Shown in pieces: positions 1 through 9,633 of a stretch of 64,000 nt of DNA; position 1 is the stretch's first letter, and each line of letters opens with the position of its first letter. The notes under the pieces are model-generated. The model was not told the DNA's origin. It did not search any database and saw only the letters and a program-made list of their open reading frames with translations. Location: the NCBI RefSeq assembly GCF_017948405.1, contig NZ_CP072844.1, forward strand, positions 1,116,001 through 1,180,000, given 5' to 3'. This stretch comes from Psychrosphaera aestuarii (lineage in GTDB: Bacteria > Pseudomonadota > Gammaproteobacteria > Enterobacterales > Alteromonadaceae). The translations under genes and the position numbers were made by a program.

Positions 1-477
1 AGAAACATTTATGGAGTGCTCCATTAAATAATCATCTTTTTGACGCATTCTTGTCATACAAGCCAGCGCGTCTTGATTTCGAAAAATAGAATCAATAAAA
101 CCATCAGCGACCTCTTTCATGCCACCGGTATCAATGGGTCGACCTGCTTTCATGTTTTTTAAGGCTTGACGTTGAAGTGTTTTAGCTTGGTTATATAGTT
201 TTTTTGCTTTACCAATTTCATCTTTAAACGATGTCTTTGGTCGAACTTTTTCAACAGGAACTGCGGTGCTAACAGGCGCAACTTCAGGTTCTTTTTCATG
301 TTCACTTTTGTCTAAGTCAACTAAAACCTTAGAAACACCTTTCGCTAAGAGATTATTTATCGATTTTTGGCTTCTAACAAACCCACCAGATTTAACGGAA
401 AACCGTCCCGTTTGTTCAGTTACTTCGGCAACAAACATATTGCACTTGAGATCGCTAACTAAAAATTCTTTTAACAT
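1..477 (-). CDS. HD-GYP domain protein with DUF3391 N-terminus, probable c-di-GMP phosphodiesterase (partial)
   Basis: The frame is open from an ATG at 477 to the left window edge, giving 159 residues with no stop, so the C-terminal part is outside the window. The N-terminus (MLKEFLVSDLKCNMFVAEV) fits the DUF3391 module that precedes HD-GYP domains. A charged linker follows, and at about residues 138-159 the start of an HD-GYP domain is visible, ending in a segment containing YLMEHSINVS. Full-length relatives of about 400 residues hydrolyse cyclic di-GMP with a two- or three-metal HD-GYP centre. That centre is not visible here, so activity cannot be judged. The gene is transcribed away from hisS and shares a 179-bp intergenic region with it. 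In many relatives ispG stands upstream of hisS, and it is absent here. Confidence 0.8.
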   Translation of the reverse strand, partial: MLKEFLVSDLKCNMFVAEVTEQTGRFSVKSGGFVRSQKSINNLLAKGVSKVLVDLDKSEHEKEPEVAPVSTAVPVEKVRPKTSFKDEIGKAKKLYNQAKTLQRQALKNMKAGRPIDTGGMKEVADGFIDSIFRNQDALACMTRMRQKDDYLMEHSINVS

Positions 478-592
478 CGTATGAGTAGAGTTTGGTAGTT
501 TTTAATCTAATCAATTTAACAAAAAAACGCATTTGAACCTATAAAAATATATAAAAACTTAGTCGTGAATTGGTAATCATTTACAACGGCAA

Positions 593-621
593 TTTACCTT
601 AGGCGACAAAGCGCATATAAT
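593..621 (+). promoter_or_regulatory. Candidate sigma-70 promoter of hisS
   Basis: TTTACC at 593-598 and a perfect TATAAT at 616-621 are separated by 17 bases. They lie 36 bases before the GTG start of hisS, in the divergent gap shared with the HD-GYP gene. The assignment rests on sequence match and position only. Confidence 0.6.
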
Positions 622-656
622 ACGGCACTATTTTTTATCTAAGGGTTTTTCTAGTC

Positions 657-1940
657 GTGTCAAAACCGATCCAAGCCATTCGAGGCATGAATGATATTCT
701 GCCGATTGAAACCGCTCAGTGGCAGCAAGTTGAAGCTGTATTACGCCAAACTGTAGCCAGTTATGGTTATTCAGAGATCCGCTTTCCAATTGTTGAATTT
801 ACGGACTTGTTTAAGCGTTCTGTTGGTGAAGTTACTGATATCGTTGAAAAAGAGATGTATACATTTGACGATCGTAACGGCGATTCATTAAGTTTACGTC
901 CCGAGGGTACCGCAGTGTGTGTTCGTGCTGCAAATCAGGGCGCACTGTTATATAACCAACAGCAACGTCTTTGGTATACAGGCCCTATGTTTCGTCATGA
1001 ACGTCCTCAAAAAGGTCGCTACCGCCAATTTCATCAGTTTGGAGTTGAATCTTATGGTTTTGCCGGTGCCGACATGGATGCAGAAGTTATCATGTTATCT
1101 GCTCGTCTGTGGAAAGCGTTTGGTATAACTGAACATTTAAAACTTGAAATCAACTCATTAGGAACCAGCGAAGCGCGTCAAGAGTACACAGCAGCATTAG
1201 TTGAGTTTTTGAAAAAACACGAAGACAAGTTAGATGAAGATTCAAAACGCCGTTTAGGTACTAATCCGTTAAGAATACTCGATAGTAAAAACGCGGATGT
1301 GCAAGAAATACTAAAAGATGCACCTCGTTTGTCTGAGCATTTAGATGAAGAATCAGCAGAAATGTTCAGTGAGTTAAAGGCAAGACTGGATGCCGCTGGC
1401 ATTGAATACGTTGTAAATGAGCGCCTTGTTCGTGGTTTAGACTATTACAACCGAACTGTATTCGAGTGGGTTACTGAGAGTTTAGGTTCACAAGGAACAG
1501 TGCTTGCTGGTGGCCGTTACGACGGGTTAGTCGAGCAGTTAGGTGGTAAATCTACACCTGCAGTCGGTTTTGCAATGGGTATTGAGCGTTTGGTGCTTTT
1601 ATTGCAAACATTAGGTATTTTAGTTGAACCAACATCAAGTGCCGATGTCTACATCGTAGCTCAGGGCTTAAGCGCAGAATTAAAAGCGGTTGAAATTGCC
1701 GAGCAATTACGACATTCTGCCCCTAGTTTGCGAGTTGTGAACCATTGCGGTGGTGGCAACTTCAAGAAACAAATGAAGCGTGCTGATAAATTAGGCGCTA
1801 AAGTCGCCCTAATTTTAGGTGAAGACGAAATAAATAATGAACAGGTTACTGTTAAAAACCTAGTTGTACAGGGTGAACAACAAACAGTAAGCTGGAGCGA
1901 CGTAGCCAACCGAGTTCAAGAGTTGGTAGGACAAAATTGA
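657..1940 (+). CDS. hisS: Histidine--tRNA ligase
   Basis: This 427-residue class II aminoacyl-tRNA synthetase charges tRNA-His with histidine in the cytoplasm, and it has the usual family length. The N-terminal [12 protein letters not shown] segment is typical of HisRS. Class II motif 2 begins with [18 protein letters not shown] at about residues 112-129. The histidine-specific motif [15 protein letters not shown] lies at about 258-272, and the class II motif 3 segment ([11 protein letters not shown]) and a C-terminal anticodon-binding domain follow. The start is GTG at 657, after an AAGGG-type ribosome site. Cysteine or codon anomalies were not noticed. It heads a run with yfgM (45-base gap) and bamB, the order common in gammaproteobacteria. 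Confidence 0.98.
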   Translation: MSKPIQAIRGMNDILPIETAQWQQVEAVLRQTVASYGYSEIRFPIVEFTDLFKRSVGEVTDIVEKEMYTFDDRNGDSLSLRPEGTAVCVRAANQGALLYNQQQRLWYTGPMFRHERPQKGRYRQFHQFGVESYGFAGADMDAEVIMLSARLWKAFGITEHLKLEINSLGTSEARQEYTAALVEFLKKHEDKLDEDSKRRLGTNPLRILDSKNADVQEILKDAPRLSEHLDEESAEMFSELKARLDAAGIEYVVNERLVRGLDYYNRTVFEWVTESLGSQGTVLAGGRYDGLVEQLGGKSTPAVGFAMGIERLVLLLQTLGILVEPTSSADVYIVAQGLSAELKAVEIAEQLRHSAPSLRVVNHCGGGNFKKQMKRADKLGAKVALILGEDEINNEQVTVKNLVVQGEQQTVSWSDVANRVQELVGQN

Positions 1941-1985
1941 TATCTACGCCTAGTGCGTTGATGCAGTGCAAAATATGAGGTTGTA

Positions 1986-2633
1986 ATGGAAATTTACTCA
2001 ACAGAAGAACAACAAGAAGAAGCAATCAAGTCGTTTTTTAAAGAGAATGGCGTACAAATACTTGTAGGCGCAGCATTGGGTTTAGCTGGTTTTACCGGCT
2101 GGAATATGTATGTCGACAGTAAAATTGAAGCGCAAGAAAACGCATCAATGCAATTTGAAGAATTTATCAAAGTGGCCGGTGTAGAAACGGCTAAGTCAGA
2201 GTTAGTTGACGCAGAACTGGATAGTTTTGTTAAAGCACATGGCGAAACAGGCTATGCAATTTTTGCTAACCTGATTGCCGCTAAAAAAGCAGTAGAAGCT
2301 GGTCAACTTACTACAGCAGAAACTCGATTACTTGCAGCGTCAAAAGAAACTTCTGAAGTAAGCCTAAAAGGGTTGGTTGATATTCGTTTGGCTCGAGTAC
2401 AAATTGCTTTAGAAAAGTACGATGTAGCACTTACGACATTAGCATCAATCACAGAATCAGCATATGAAGCTCGCGTAGCCGAAATTAAAGGTGATGCACT
2501 CCTTGCACAAGGTAAAAACACTGAAGCTCGTCAAGCTTATCAAACGGCTGCGGATAAAGGTGGCTTGGATGGAAATGCGATTTTAAAGATGAAGCTTCAA
2601 GATTTGGCATTGTCAACAAACGTTGCTAGCTAA
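1986..2633 (+). CDS. yfgM: YfgM-family ancillary translocon/periplasmic chaperone-associated protein
   Basis: This 215-residue protein has a short cytoplasmic N-terminus rich in E and Q (STEEQQEEAIKSFFKENG), one membrane anchor at about residues 23-42, and a periplasmic tetratricopeptide-like helical domain. In E. coli the YfgM family associates with the SecYEG-PpiD complex and helps hand secreted proteins to periplasmic chaperones. The position between hisS and bamB is the conserved position of yfgM, which supports the call. The gene begins 45 bases after hisS and ends 12 bases before bamB, so the three are probably co-transcribed. Function is inferred from the family, and no catalytic residues are expected. 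Confidence 0.9.
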   Translation: MEIYSTEEQQEEAIKSFFKENGVQILVGAALGLAGFTGWNMYVDSKIEAQENASMQFEEFIKVAGVETAKSELVDAELDSFVKAHGETGYAIFANLIAAKKAVEAGQLTTAETRLLAASKETSEVSLKGLVDIRLARVQIALEKYDVALTTLASITESAYEARVAEIKGDALLAQGKNTEARQAYQTAADKGGLDGNAILKMKLQDLALSTNVAS

Positions 2634-2645
2634 AAGGCAGACAAT

Positions 2646-3917
2646 ATGCTGTTAAAAAGTGTTAAAACGAGTGGTATAAAGCTCGCGTTGTTAGCGTCTC
2701 TAAGTGCATCAATGTTGATGGGTTGTGAGACAACAGAAGAAAATGAAGCAACACGAATTGCCGAGTTAAAACCAATTAACATCACAAGACATGTTGATGT
2801 TGAATGGCGAGAGCAAGCGGGTTCTGGTGTCGATAATTATTTTTCTAACCTTCAACCTGCCATCGTTGGTGATTTAATCTTTGCTGCAAGCAGGAAAGGT
2901 GAAGTAATAGCTTACAACAAGCTGACCGGCGAGACTGTTTGGGAAACTGACACGCGTATTAATACGCCTTCTTTGCTTGATAAAATATTGTTGAATGATA
3001 ATGAAACTGACAAGTTAAGCGGTGGTATTACGGCAGCATATAAAAATATTTATATCGGCTCAGAAAATGGTGAGATAATCGCGCTTTCGCAGGCTGATGG
3101 TAAACTACTTTGGCGTCAAAAAGTACCAGGTGAAGTAGTTGCTGCCCCTGATGCTGGTGATGGTTGGATAGCAGCATCGACAACATCTGGACATGTTGTT
3201 GTATTACATCCTGATACAGGCGAGCAACGTTGGCAGTCTGAAACGACAGTTCCAACGTTAACGTTGCGCGGTACCTCTTCGCCTACCATTGCAAGTGGTG
3301 GCGTGCTAGTTGGTACGGCGACCGGTAAGCTACAAGTAATGCTGTTAGAGCAAGGCCTACTTGCTTGGGACTCCCCAATAGCAGTAGTAAAGGGTACAAC
3401 AGAGCTAGAGCGTTTAATTGACGTTGATAGTAAGCCTGTGGTCGTTGGTAGTGAAGTTTTTATGATCGCATACAACGGTAACTTAGCTTCGGTTGATATT
3501 CAGTCTGGTCGTATTAATTGGAAGCGTGAGTACTCGTCGTATCGCAACCTGACTTTAGATGCTGGTGTTATCTACTTAACTGACTCCAAAGGATTTGTAA
3601 CCGCAGTAGATGCTGCGACAGGTACGGAGAAGTGGACAAACAACGACTTTTATAATCGCCGCTTAACACAGCCAGTCGTATATAAAGACACGATTGTAGT
3701 GGGTGATTTTGAAGGTTATTTTCACTTCTTAGACAAATCGTCAGGTATTGAAATTTCGCGCTATAAGCTTGATGACTATGATTACTCAGTATTCCATTGG
3801 TTTACAAGCTGGTTTACGAGCGAAGACCGTCGCGCGTATACTGCTCCGGTTGCGTCAAATGAGTTGTTATATATACAAACTCGAGATGGCGAACTGACCG
3901 CTTTACGTCTACCGTAA
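2646..3917 (+). CDS. bamB: Outer membrane assembly lipoprotein BamB
   Basis: The 423-residue product starts with a lipoprotein signal peptide whose lipobox LMGC places the acylated cysteine at residue 27. The rest is an eight-bladed PQQ-like beta-propeller. Repeated blade signatures of the form A-x-D-x-x-T-G-x-x-x-W are visible, for example YNKLTGETVWET, LSQADGKLLWRQ and VDAATGTEKWTN. BamB is a subunit of the BAM complex that folds beta-barrel proteins into the outer membrane. Its clients here would include LptD and the large TonB receptor encoded in the same window. It closes the hisS-yfgM-bamB unit and is followed by a terminator-like hairpin. Length is slightly above the E. coli protein. 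Confidence 0.95.
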   Translation: MLLKSVKTSGIKLALLASLSASMLMGCETTEENEATRIAELKPINITRHVDVEWREQAGSGVDNYFSNLQPAIVGDLIFAASRKGEVIAYNKLTGETVWETDTRINTPSLLDKILLNDNETDKLSGGITAAYKNIYIGSENGEIIALSQADGKLLWRQKVPGEVVAAPDAGDGWIAASTTSGHVVVLHPDTGEQRWQSETTVPTLTLRGTSSPTIASGGVLVGTATGKLQVMLLEQGLLAWDSPIAVVKGTTELERLIDVDSKPVVVGSEVFMIAYNGNLASVDIQSGRINWKREYSSYRNLTLDAGVIYLTDSKGFVTAVDAATGTEKWTNNDFYNRRLTQPVVYKDTIVVGDFEGYFHFLDKSSGIEISRYKLDDYDYSVFHWFTSWFTSEDRRAYTAPVASNELLYIQTRDGELTALRLP

Positions 3918-3936
3918 TAGTTAGACATTTTTAATA

Positions 3937-3978
3937 GGCTTTGTAGTCCATATTGGTTACGAAGCCTTTTTCGTTTTT
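3937..3978 (+). terminator. Probable rho-independent terminator after bamB
   Basis: GGCTTTGTA at 937-945 of this kilobase (3937-3945) pairs with TACGAAGCC at 3958-3966, with one G-U pair. A T-rich run TTTTTCGTTTTT follows. It separates bamB from der. Confidence 0.7.
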
Positions 3979-4023
3979 ATTATTTATTGGTTTTTTACTA
4001 AATCAAACTTTTGAGGTGAATTC

Positions 4024-5589
4024 ATGCTACCTGTAGTGGCTCTAGTTGGTCGTCCTAATGTTGGAAAGTCAACCCTGTTTAATCGCTTAACTAAGACGCG
4101 CGATGCGTTGGTGGCGGACTTTCCTGGACTTACACGTGACCGTCGTTATGGACAAGCCAGTCATGACGAAAACAACTTTATTGTTGTAGATACAGGAGGT
4201 ATTGATGGAACGGAAGAAGGGATTGATGTGGAAATGGCTGAGCAGTCGTTACTCGCGATTGATGAAGCAGATGTCATTTTATTTTTAGTTGATGCTAGAG
4301 CGGGTCTAACGGCCGCTGATGAAGCTATTGCGCTGCATTTACGTAAAAAAGACAAACCGACGTTTGTTGTTGCAAACAAAGTCGATGGTATTGATGGTGA
4401 TTCTTATAGTGCTGAGTTTTACTCTTTAGCACTAGGTGATGTTCATCAAATAGCTGCGTCTCAAGGTCGTGGTATTAGCCAGCTGTTAGATTATTCATTA
4501 ATGCCAGTTGTAGAGCGCTTAACGGCGGAATATGAAGCTGCAATGGATGAATTGGCTGAAGCTGAACGTTTGTTAGAAAGCATGGGTGATGAACACGCTG
4601 AGACTGACGGTGATGCAGAGCCAAACGTTAAGAAGTTACAATCCCTTGAAGATTTAGCACTTGATCATGAGCATGATGAAAAGAGTGATGAAGAGGCGGT
4701 CCCTTTTGAAGATTTACCAATAAAGTTTGCAATTATTGGTCGACCTAACGTAGGTAAGTCTACACTAACTAATCGTATGTTAGGTGAAGAGCGCGTTGTA
4801 GTTTATGACATGCCGGGTACAACTCGTGACTCAGTTTATATTCCAATGACACGCAACGACGAAGACTTTATTATTATTGATACAGCCGGAGTTCGACGTC
4901 GTGGTCGAATTAAGCAGTCTATCGAGAAGTTCTCAGTCGTTAAAACCCTACAAGCTATCGAAGACGCCAATGTAGTGTTATTGCTATTGGATGCGCGAGA
5001 AGGTATTTCTGATCAAGATTTAAGCTTGCTTGGTTTTGCTTTGAATGCGGGTCGTTCAATAGTAATCGCAGTTAACAAATGGGATGGCTTAGACCAAGGC
5101 GTAAAAGATGATGTTAAGAGAGAATTGGATCGTCGCTTAGGCTTTATTGATTTTGCTCGTCTGCACTTTATTTCTGCATTACATGGCACTGGTGTTGGAC
5201 ATTTATACGAGTCAATTGTTGAAGCTTATCAGTCAGCAACCAAGCGTATTTCAACCTCTATGGTAACTCGTATCATGAAAATGGCTCAGGATGATCATCA
5301 GCCGCCTATGATTCGTGGTCGTAGAATAAAACTTAAATACGCCCATGCTGGTGGTTATAACCCGCCTCGTATCGTAATTCACGGTAATCAGGTTGATGAA
5401 TTGCCAGATTCTTACAAGCGTTACCTAATGAACTACTATCGTAAGGCGTTGGATGTAATGGGCACGCCAATAAAAATTGAATTCAGAGAGGGCGATAACC
5501 CATTTGAAGACAAAAAACAGAAAGCCATGACATTGTCTCAACAACGTCGAGCTGGTGGCTTTATTAAACGTCACAGCAGAAGAAATTAA
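4024..5589 (+). CDS. der: Ribosome-associated GTPase Der (EngA)
   Basis: Der is an essential double GTPase needed for maturation of the 50S ribosomal subunit. Two complete G domains are visible. The first P-loop GRPNVGKS is at residues 9-16 with DTGG and NKVDG downstream. The second P-loop GRPNVGKS is at 239-246 with DTAG and NKWDG downstream. A KH-like C-terminal domain follows. The 521-residue length exceeds the roughly 490 of E. coli mainly because of an acidic inter-domain linker at about residues 170-230. The start is ATG at 4024 after a GAGGTG ribosome site. It follows bamB, as in other gammaproteobacteria, but with a terminator and about 106 bases between. Confidence 0.97.
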   Translation: MLPVVALVGRPNVGKSTLFNRLTKTRDALVADFPGLTRDRRYGQASHDENNFIVVDTGGIDGTEEGIDVEMAEQSLLAIDEADVILFLVDARAGLTAADEAIALHLRKKDKPTFVVANKVDGIDGDSYSAEFYSLALGDVHQIAASQGRGISQLLDYSLMPVVERLTAEYEAAMDELAEAERLLESMGDEHAETDGDAEPNVKKLQSLEDLALDHEHDEKSDEEAVPFEDLPIKFAIIGRPNVGKSTLTNRMLGEERVVVYDMPGTTRDSVYIPMTRNDEDFIIIDTAGVRRRGRIKQSIEKFSVVKTLQAIEDANVVLLLLDAREGISDQDLSLLGFALNAGRSIVIAVNKWDGLDQGVKDDVKRELDRRLGFIDFARLHFISALHGTGVGHLYESIVEAYQSATKRISTSMVTRIMKMAQDDHQPPMIRGRRIKLKYAHAGGYNPPRIVIHGNQVDELPDSYKRYLMNYYRKALDVMGTPIKIEFREGDNPFEDKKQKAMTLSQQRRAGGFIKRHSRRN

Positions 5590-5628
5590 GTCTAGACATT
5601 TAGTGTCTTATTTTAGACTGTGAAGATT

Positions 5629-5663
5629 GAAGCCAACCCTAAAAAGTTGGCTTCCGCATTTTT
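5629..5663 (+). terminator. Probable rho-independent terminator after der
   Basis: A perfect nine-base inverted repeat, GAAGCCAAC at 5629-5637 and GTTGGCTTC at 5646-5654, is followed by CGCATTTTT. Confidence 0.75.
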
Positions 5664-5734
5664 GAATGCTATTCTCAGGGCTCAAATTGAGAGATTATTA
5701 TGTTCCGAGTGACTTTTATTGCGAGAAGTAGGTA

Positions 5735-7033
5735 ATGAGAGAGTTTATACACAGTTTTCCGAAACAACACAGATATGCCCTGTTAGGTGCGTTGGGTTTG
5801 TTGTTTGTTTTACTTTTATTACCATCTGAATCTGCAGAAGCGTCAAAAGATGTCATTCATGTTGCCGCTGATTATCAAGAGTTAGCTGTTGGTCAGGAAT
5901 ACCCGTTACCTCTAGAAATAAAAGCAACTTCTCATTACAGTCAAGCAAATACCTCGACTAAACAAGTACGTATCAAAAGTGGTGACTCTCTCGCTACAAT
6001 ATTTCAGCGTCAAAACGTACCACAAAAAACCATGTTACAGATCACTCGTTCGGGCAAGCTATCTCAACAATTTACCAAACTAATACCTGGCAAATATCTA
6101 ACGTTTACCTTCGATGAAAATAACGAGCTTATTGAGCTTCAATACGCGACCCAAGCGGTTGAGACCTTAGTGGCAAAAAGACTAGATGACGGCAAGTTTG
6201 AGACAGAATTAGAACAAAAAGAAACAGTAGTAACAGAAAAGTATTTTGAAGGAACCATTAATAGTAATTTCTGGAACGCTGGCGTCATGGCAGGCTTAAA
6301 CGATAAGCTTATAATGAACTTAGCCAATATATTTCAATGGGATGTCGATTTTGCATTAGACATTCGTGAGGGCGACCATTTCTCAGCGCTCGTCGAACAG
6401 ATTTTTATCGATGGTGAGTTTGCCGGTTATGGAGAAATACTTGCAGCCGAGTTTACCAACCAAAATGATGACTTTAGTGCCGTTCGTTATTCTGATGGGC
6501 GTTATTACACGCCAAGTGGCGACAGCATGCAAAAAACCTTTTTACGAGCGCCAGTGAGCTTTAAATACATCAGCTCAAGCTTTAGCAACCGTAGATACCA
6601 CCCAGTTCAAAAGCGATATAAAGCACATCGTGGAGTAGATTATGCCGCGAGTACAGGCACACCTGTTTTTGCTGCGGGTGATGGAAAAGTAATAAAGTCA
6701 GGATACGATAGATTTAACGGTCATCATGTTTTTGTTGAACATGGCGGCGGTATTACCACAAAGTATATTCATTTCTCAAAAAGAAAAGTTCGTAAAGGCG
6801 CAAAAGTTAAGCAAGGCCAAGTTATTGGCTTAGTGGGCGCAACGGGTTTGGCTGCGGGTCCACACTTACATTATGAGTTTTTGGTAAATGGCGTTCACCG
6901 CAATCCGAGAACGGTTTCGTTGCCAAAGGCAAATCCTATATCGAAAGATGAAAAACAACGCTTCTTAGCCTTGGCAGAATCTCGTATGGACATGTTGCAG
7001 CACAATAAAAACCTTCTATTGGCCATGCGTTAA
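5735..7033 (+). CDS. M23-family murein DD-endopeptidase, MepM-like
   Basis: The protein of 432 residues has one N-terminal membrane segment at about residues 14-31, an OapA/LysM-like peptidoglycan-binding region at about 76-125 (IKSGDSLATIFQRQNV), and a C-terminal LytM/M23 domain. Zinc ligands of the family are present: H298 and D302 in HRGVD, and H377 and H379 in GPHLHYEF. MepM-type enzymes cut the D-Ala-mDAP cross-links so that new strands can be inserted into the sacculus. The neighbour anmK, 11 bases downstream, recycles anhydro-MurNAc released from the same polymer, so a shared wall-turnover role is likely. The exact cleavage specificity cannot be told from sequence. Confidence 0.9.
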   Translation: MREFIHSFPKQHRYALLGALGLLFVLLLLPSESAEASKDVIHVAADYQELAVGQEYPLPLEIKATSHYSQANTSTKQVRIKSGDSLATIFQRQNVPQKTMLQITRSGKLSQQFTKLIPGKYLTFTFDENNELIELQYATQAVETLVAKRLDDGKFETELEQKETVVTEKYFEGTINSNFWNAGVMAGLNDKLIMNLANIFQWDVDFALDIREGDHFSALVEQIFIDGEFAGYGEILAAEFTNQNDDFSAVRYSDGRYYTPSGDSMQKTFLRAPVSFKYISSSFSNRRYHPVQKRYKAHRGVDYAASTGTPVFAAGDGKVIKSGYDRFNGHHVFVEHGGGITTKYIHFSKRKVRKGAKVKQGQVIGLVGATGLAAGPHLHYEFLVNGVHRNPRTVSLPKANPISKDEKQRFLALAESRMDMLQHNKNLLLAMR

Positions 7034-7044
7034 AGGCGAATTCA

Positions 7045-8169
7045 GTGTCAGACTATTATATTGGTATAATGACTGGCACCAGTTTAGATGCAATTGATAT
7101 TGCACTAGTTGAGTTTGCCGACACCCCCCTCTTAATTGCCAGTGACTCCGTTCCTTTATCTGATAAGTTAAAGCAAGGTTTATCAGATATAAGCTTACCA
7201 AATGCTCAAATCGAATCTTTAATAGCAATTAAAATGCTAGAGCAGTCATATACCAATAGTGTTATAGCTGCTTTAGATTTATTTCTTGCGAACCCCGAAG
7301 TAGAAAACCTCCGTAGTAACATTAAAGCCATTGGTTTACATGGTGTGACAGTTTCCCATGAGCCTAACTTGCCGATGCCGTTCACCTGGCAATTAGTGGA
7401 CGGTCACAAGGTTGCCGCCGCACTGAATCTGGATGTCGTTTACGATTTCCGTAGTAAGGATGTTGCACTTGGTGGTCAGGGTGCCCCCTTGGTACCAATG
7501 TTTCATTATTCGGTATTTAAAGATGTTGGACTAGACATCGCGGTGCTGAATTTAGGTGGCATCGCCAATGTGACAAAGTGGGCGTCAAAAGACAATATAA
7601 TTGGTTTTGATACAGGGCCCGCCAATACCTTGTTAGACTTTTGGATACAAAAGCAACAAAATCTTGCTTATGACAAAGGCGGTCAGTGGGCGAGCAGTGG
7701 TAACGTAAACAAAGCATTGTTAAATTATTTATTAGACGAAGACTACTTTCATCAACCTTACCCTAAAAGCACTGGTAAGGAATATTTTAACGAGTCGTGG
7801 TTAAACGCTAAATTAGCACTGTTTTTAAAGAATAATACACCACTTCATTCACAAGACGTCCAGGCAACTTTGGTGCAACTAACCGTAGAAAGTGTCGTGT
7901 TAGCTATTAAGCAACTAGCCGAAATAAAAGTTCTGGCAGTCTGTGGAGGAGGTGTGCATAATCAATTTTTAATAGCTAGGTTAGCAGCAGCATTACCTAA
8001 GGTTGAAGTTTGTAGTACAGCTAAGTTTGGTATTTGCCCCGATAATATGGAAGCGATGGCATTTGCTTGGTTGGCTAAATGTAGGATTGACAACATTCCG
8101 GCTACACTGCCGACAATTACTGGTACGTCTAAGCCTGCGGTATTAGGAGCTTGGGTGTCGTCAGCTTAG
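7045..8169 (+). CDS. anmK: Anhydro-N-acetylmuramic acid kinase
   Basis: AnmK converts 1,6-anhydro-MurNAc to MurNAc-6-phosphate during peptidoglycan recycling in the cytoplasm. The 374-residue length is normal. The sequence opens with IGIMTGTSLDAID, the family ATP-binding/phosphate signature. GLHGVTVSHEP, FDTGPANTLLD and VCGGGVHN follow, as expected of the ASKHA kinase fold. The usual TSLDGVD is TSLDAID here, a conservative change. The start is GTG at 7045, 11 bases after the mepM-like gene, with AAAGGCGA as ribosome site. The two genes form an operon-like pair. Confidence 0.95.
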   Translation: MSDYYIGIMTGTSLDAIDIALVEFADTPLLIASDSVPLSDKLKQGLSDISLPNAQIESLIAIKMLEQSYTNSVIAALDLFLANPEVENLRSNIKAIGLHGVTVSHEPNLPMPFTWQLVDGHKVAAALNLDVVYDFRSKDVALGGQGAPLVPMFHYSVFKDVGLDIAVLNLGGIANVTKWASKDNIIGFDTGPANTLLDFWIQKQQNLAYDKGGQWASSGNVNKALLNYLLDEDYFHQPYPKSTGKEYFNESWLNAKLALFLKNNTPLHSQDVQATLVQLTVESVVLAIKQLAEIKVLAVCGGGVHNQFLIARLAAALPKVEVCSTAKFGICPDNMEAMAFAWLAKCRIDNIPATLPTITGTSKPAVLGAWVSSA

Positions 8170-8281
8170 TTGTGGTGGCACAACCGTACTTTAGTTAATT
8201 TAAAACAACATTAATCACGAAATAATAAAAAATAATACAGCACTATAAAACTAATAAAAACTATAATAATAGGGTCTAAAA

Positions 8282-9502
8282 TTGTCGTATTCTCTACAAG
8301 CATTTTTCCGCGCTATCGCGTTTCCAACACTTTTGTTCATTGGTGTTATATCCGCTGTTGAAACAGGCTTTGCAAACCTAACACCATGGCAAGATCTTAT
8401 CTTACAGACACCACTGCTATTATTCGCAGCTACTATTATTCTCGCATTACGGTTTAATCAAACCCGAGTGATCTATATTGTGCTTTTCCTCGCATTAGCT
8501 TGGGCGAATAGCGGTAAGGTCGAGAACATCGACTATTTCTCATTTCACCCTAGTCTGTTTTTTATCTCTCAGTTATTTGTGCTCATGGCCTTTAGTTTTG
8601 ATCAAAATAAAATGGTTTGGGGGCGTCATGGTCTAACTCGAGTTTTAGTTTTATTTGCCTTGGTATTTATCAATTACAAATTTAATCACTCAATAACGGT
8701 TAATGAAATCTTATCCTCGCAAGTCATTTCACTGTCAGCAGATTCAAAAATATCGCCTTATTTTCAAATAGAGTTTATTGTTTCAGCTATTTGTTTATTT
8801 ACTTTAGCTACTCGTCAAATAATGAAACCAAGTCAATTAAACGCGAGTATTTGGGCGCTGGCTTTTGGTGTTATTGTGATCCAGTTTGGTGACTTTACTT
8901 ATTACACAACGATTGTGAGCTACTGTTTATTTGGCGTCCTTATCATTCATGCTGTGCTTACCGATTCATACCAAATGGCATTTTCCGATGAGTTAACAGG
9001 CTTATCAGCGAGGAGAGCATTACTCCAATCATCTATTTCATTAGGTAAGCGATACACGGTCGCAATGATGGATGTAGATCACTTTAAGAAATTTAACGAC
9101 ACCTACGGCCATGATGTTGGTGATCAGGTATTGCGACTGGTTGCGAGTAAAATTAACGATGTAAAAGGCGGCGGCAAGGCTTATCGATATGGTGGCGAAG
9201 AGTTTACGATCATATTTCCTAATAAGTCTGTAAGTTATGCTATTCCATTTTTAGAGCAAGTACGCGAAGAAATCGCAAACTACCAGATGGCAATACGAAA
9301 CGATGATCGCCCTGAAGACCAAAAGAAAGGTAAGTCGTCTCGTAAAAAGTCAGAGTCGAAAACCAAGTTTGTAAACGTCACAATCAGTATTGGTGTCGCT
9401 GAGCGAGAAGGGCAACTAAAAGACTTTGACCAAGTCTTAAAACAGGCAGATGAAGCCTTATACAGAGCGAAACAAGCGGGCCGAAACTGCTTAGCGGAAT
9501 AG
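8282..9502 (+). CDS. Membrane-anchored diguanylate cyclase (GGDEF)
   Basis: The first 220 or so residues of this 406-residue protein hold about seven hydrophobic segments. A GGDEF domain follows with MDVDHFKKFNDTYGHDVGDQVL and the active loop GGEEF at residues 304-308. An intact active loop implies synthesis of cyclic di-GMP from GTP. The RxxD inhibitory site usually found five residues before the loop is absent (VKGGG instead). A basic insertion of roughly 20 residues (DQKKGKSSRKKSESK) precedes the VTISIGVAE strand. The start is taken as TTG at 8282, after an AGGG ribosome site, because the next in-frame ATG would remove several membrane segments. The 112-base AT-rich gap upstream probably carries its promoter. 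Confidence 0.88.
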   Translation: MSYSLQAFFRAIAFPTLLFIGVISAVETGFANLTPWQDLILQTPLLLFAATIILALRFNQTRVIYIVLFLALAWANSGKVENIDYFSFHPSLFFISQLFVLMAFSFDQNKMVWGRHGLTRVLVLFALVFINYKFNHSITVNEILSSQVISLSADSKISPYFQIEFIVSAICLFTLATRQIMKPSQLNASIWALAFGVIVIQFGDFTYYTTIVSYCLFGVLIIHAVLTDSYQMAFSDELTGLSARRALLQSSISLGKRYTVAMMDVDHFKKFNDTYGHDVGDQVLRLVASKINDVKGGGKAYRYGGEEFTIIFPNKSVSYAIPFLEQVREEIANYQMAIRNDDRPEDQKKGKSSRKKSESKTKFVNVTISIGVAEREGQLKDFDQVLKQADEALYRAKQAGRNCLAE

Positions 9503-9633
9503 TTGCTAATCTTTAAACTTGATTGCGCTTTACGACTAACAGTTTGTAACAATTAAAAATTGTATGTTTTCTTAATCGCGCTATTCTTCGTCACAATAAA
9601 AAGTATCAGTTGTATAAGAATGGAAACGCAGAA

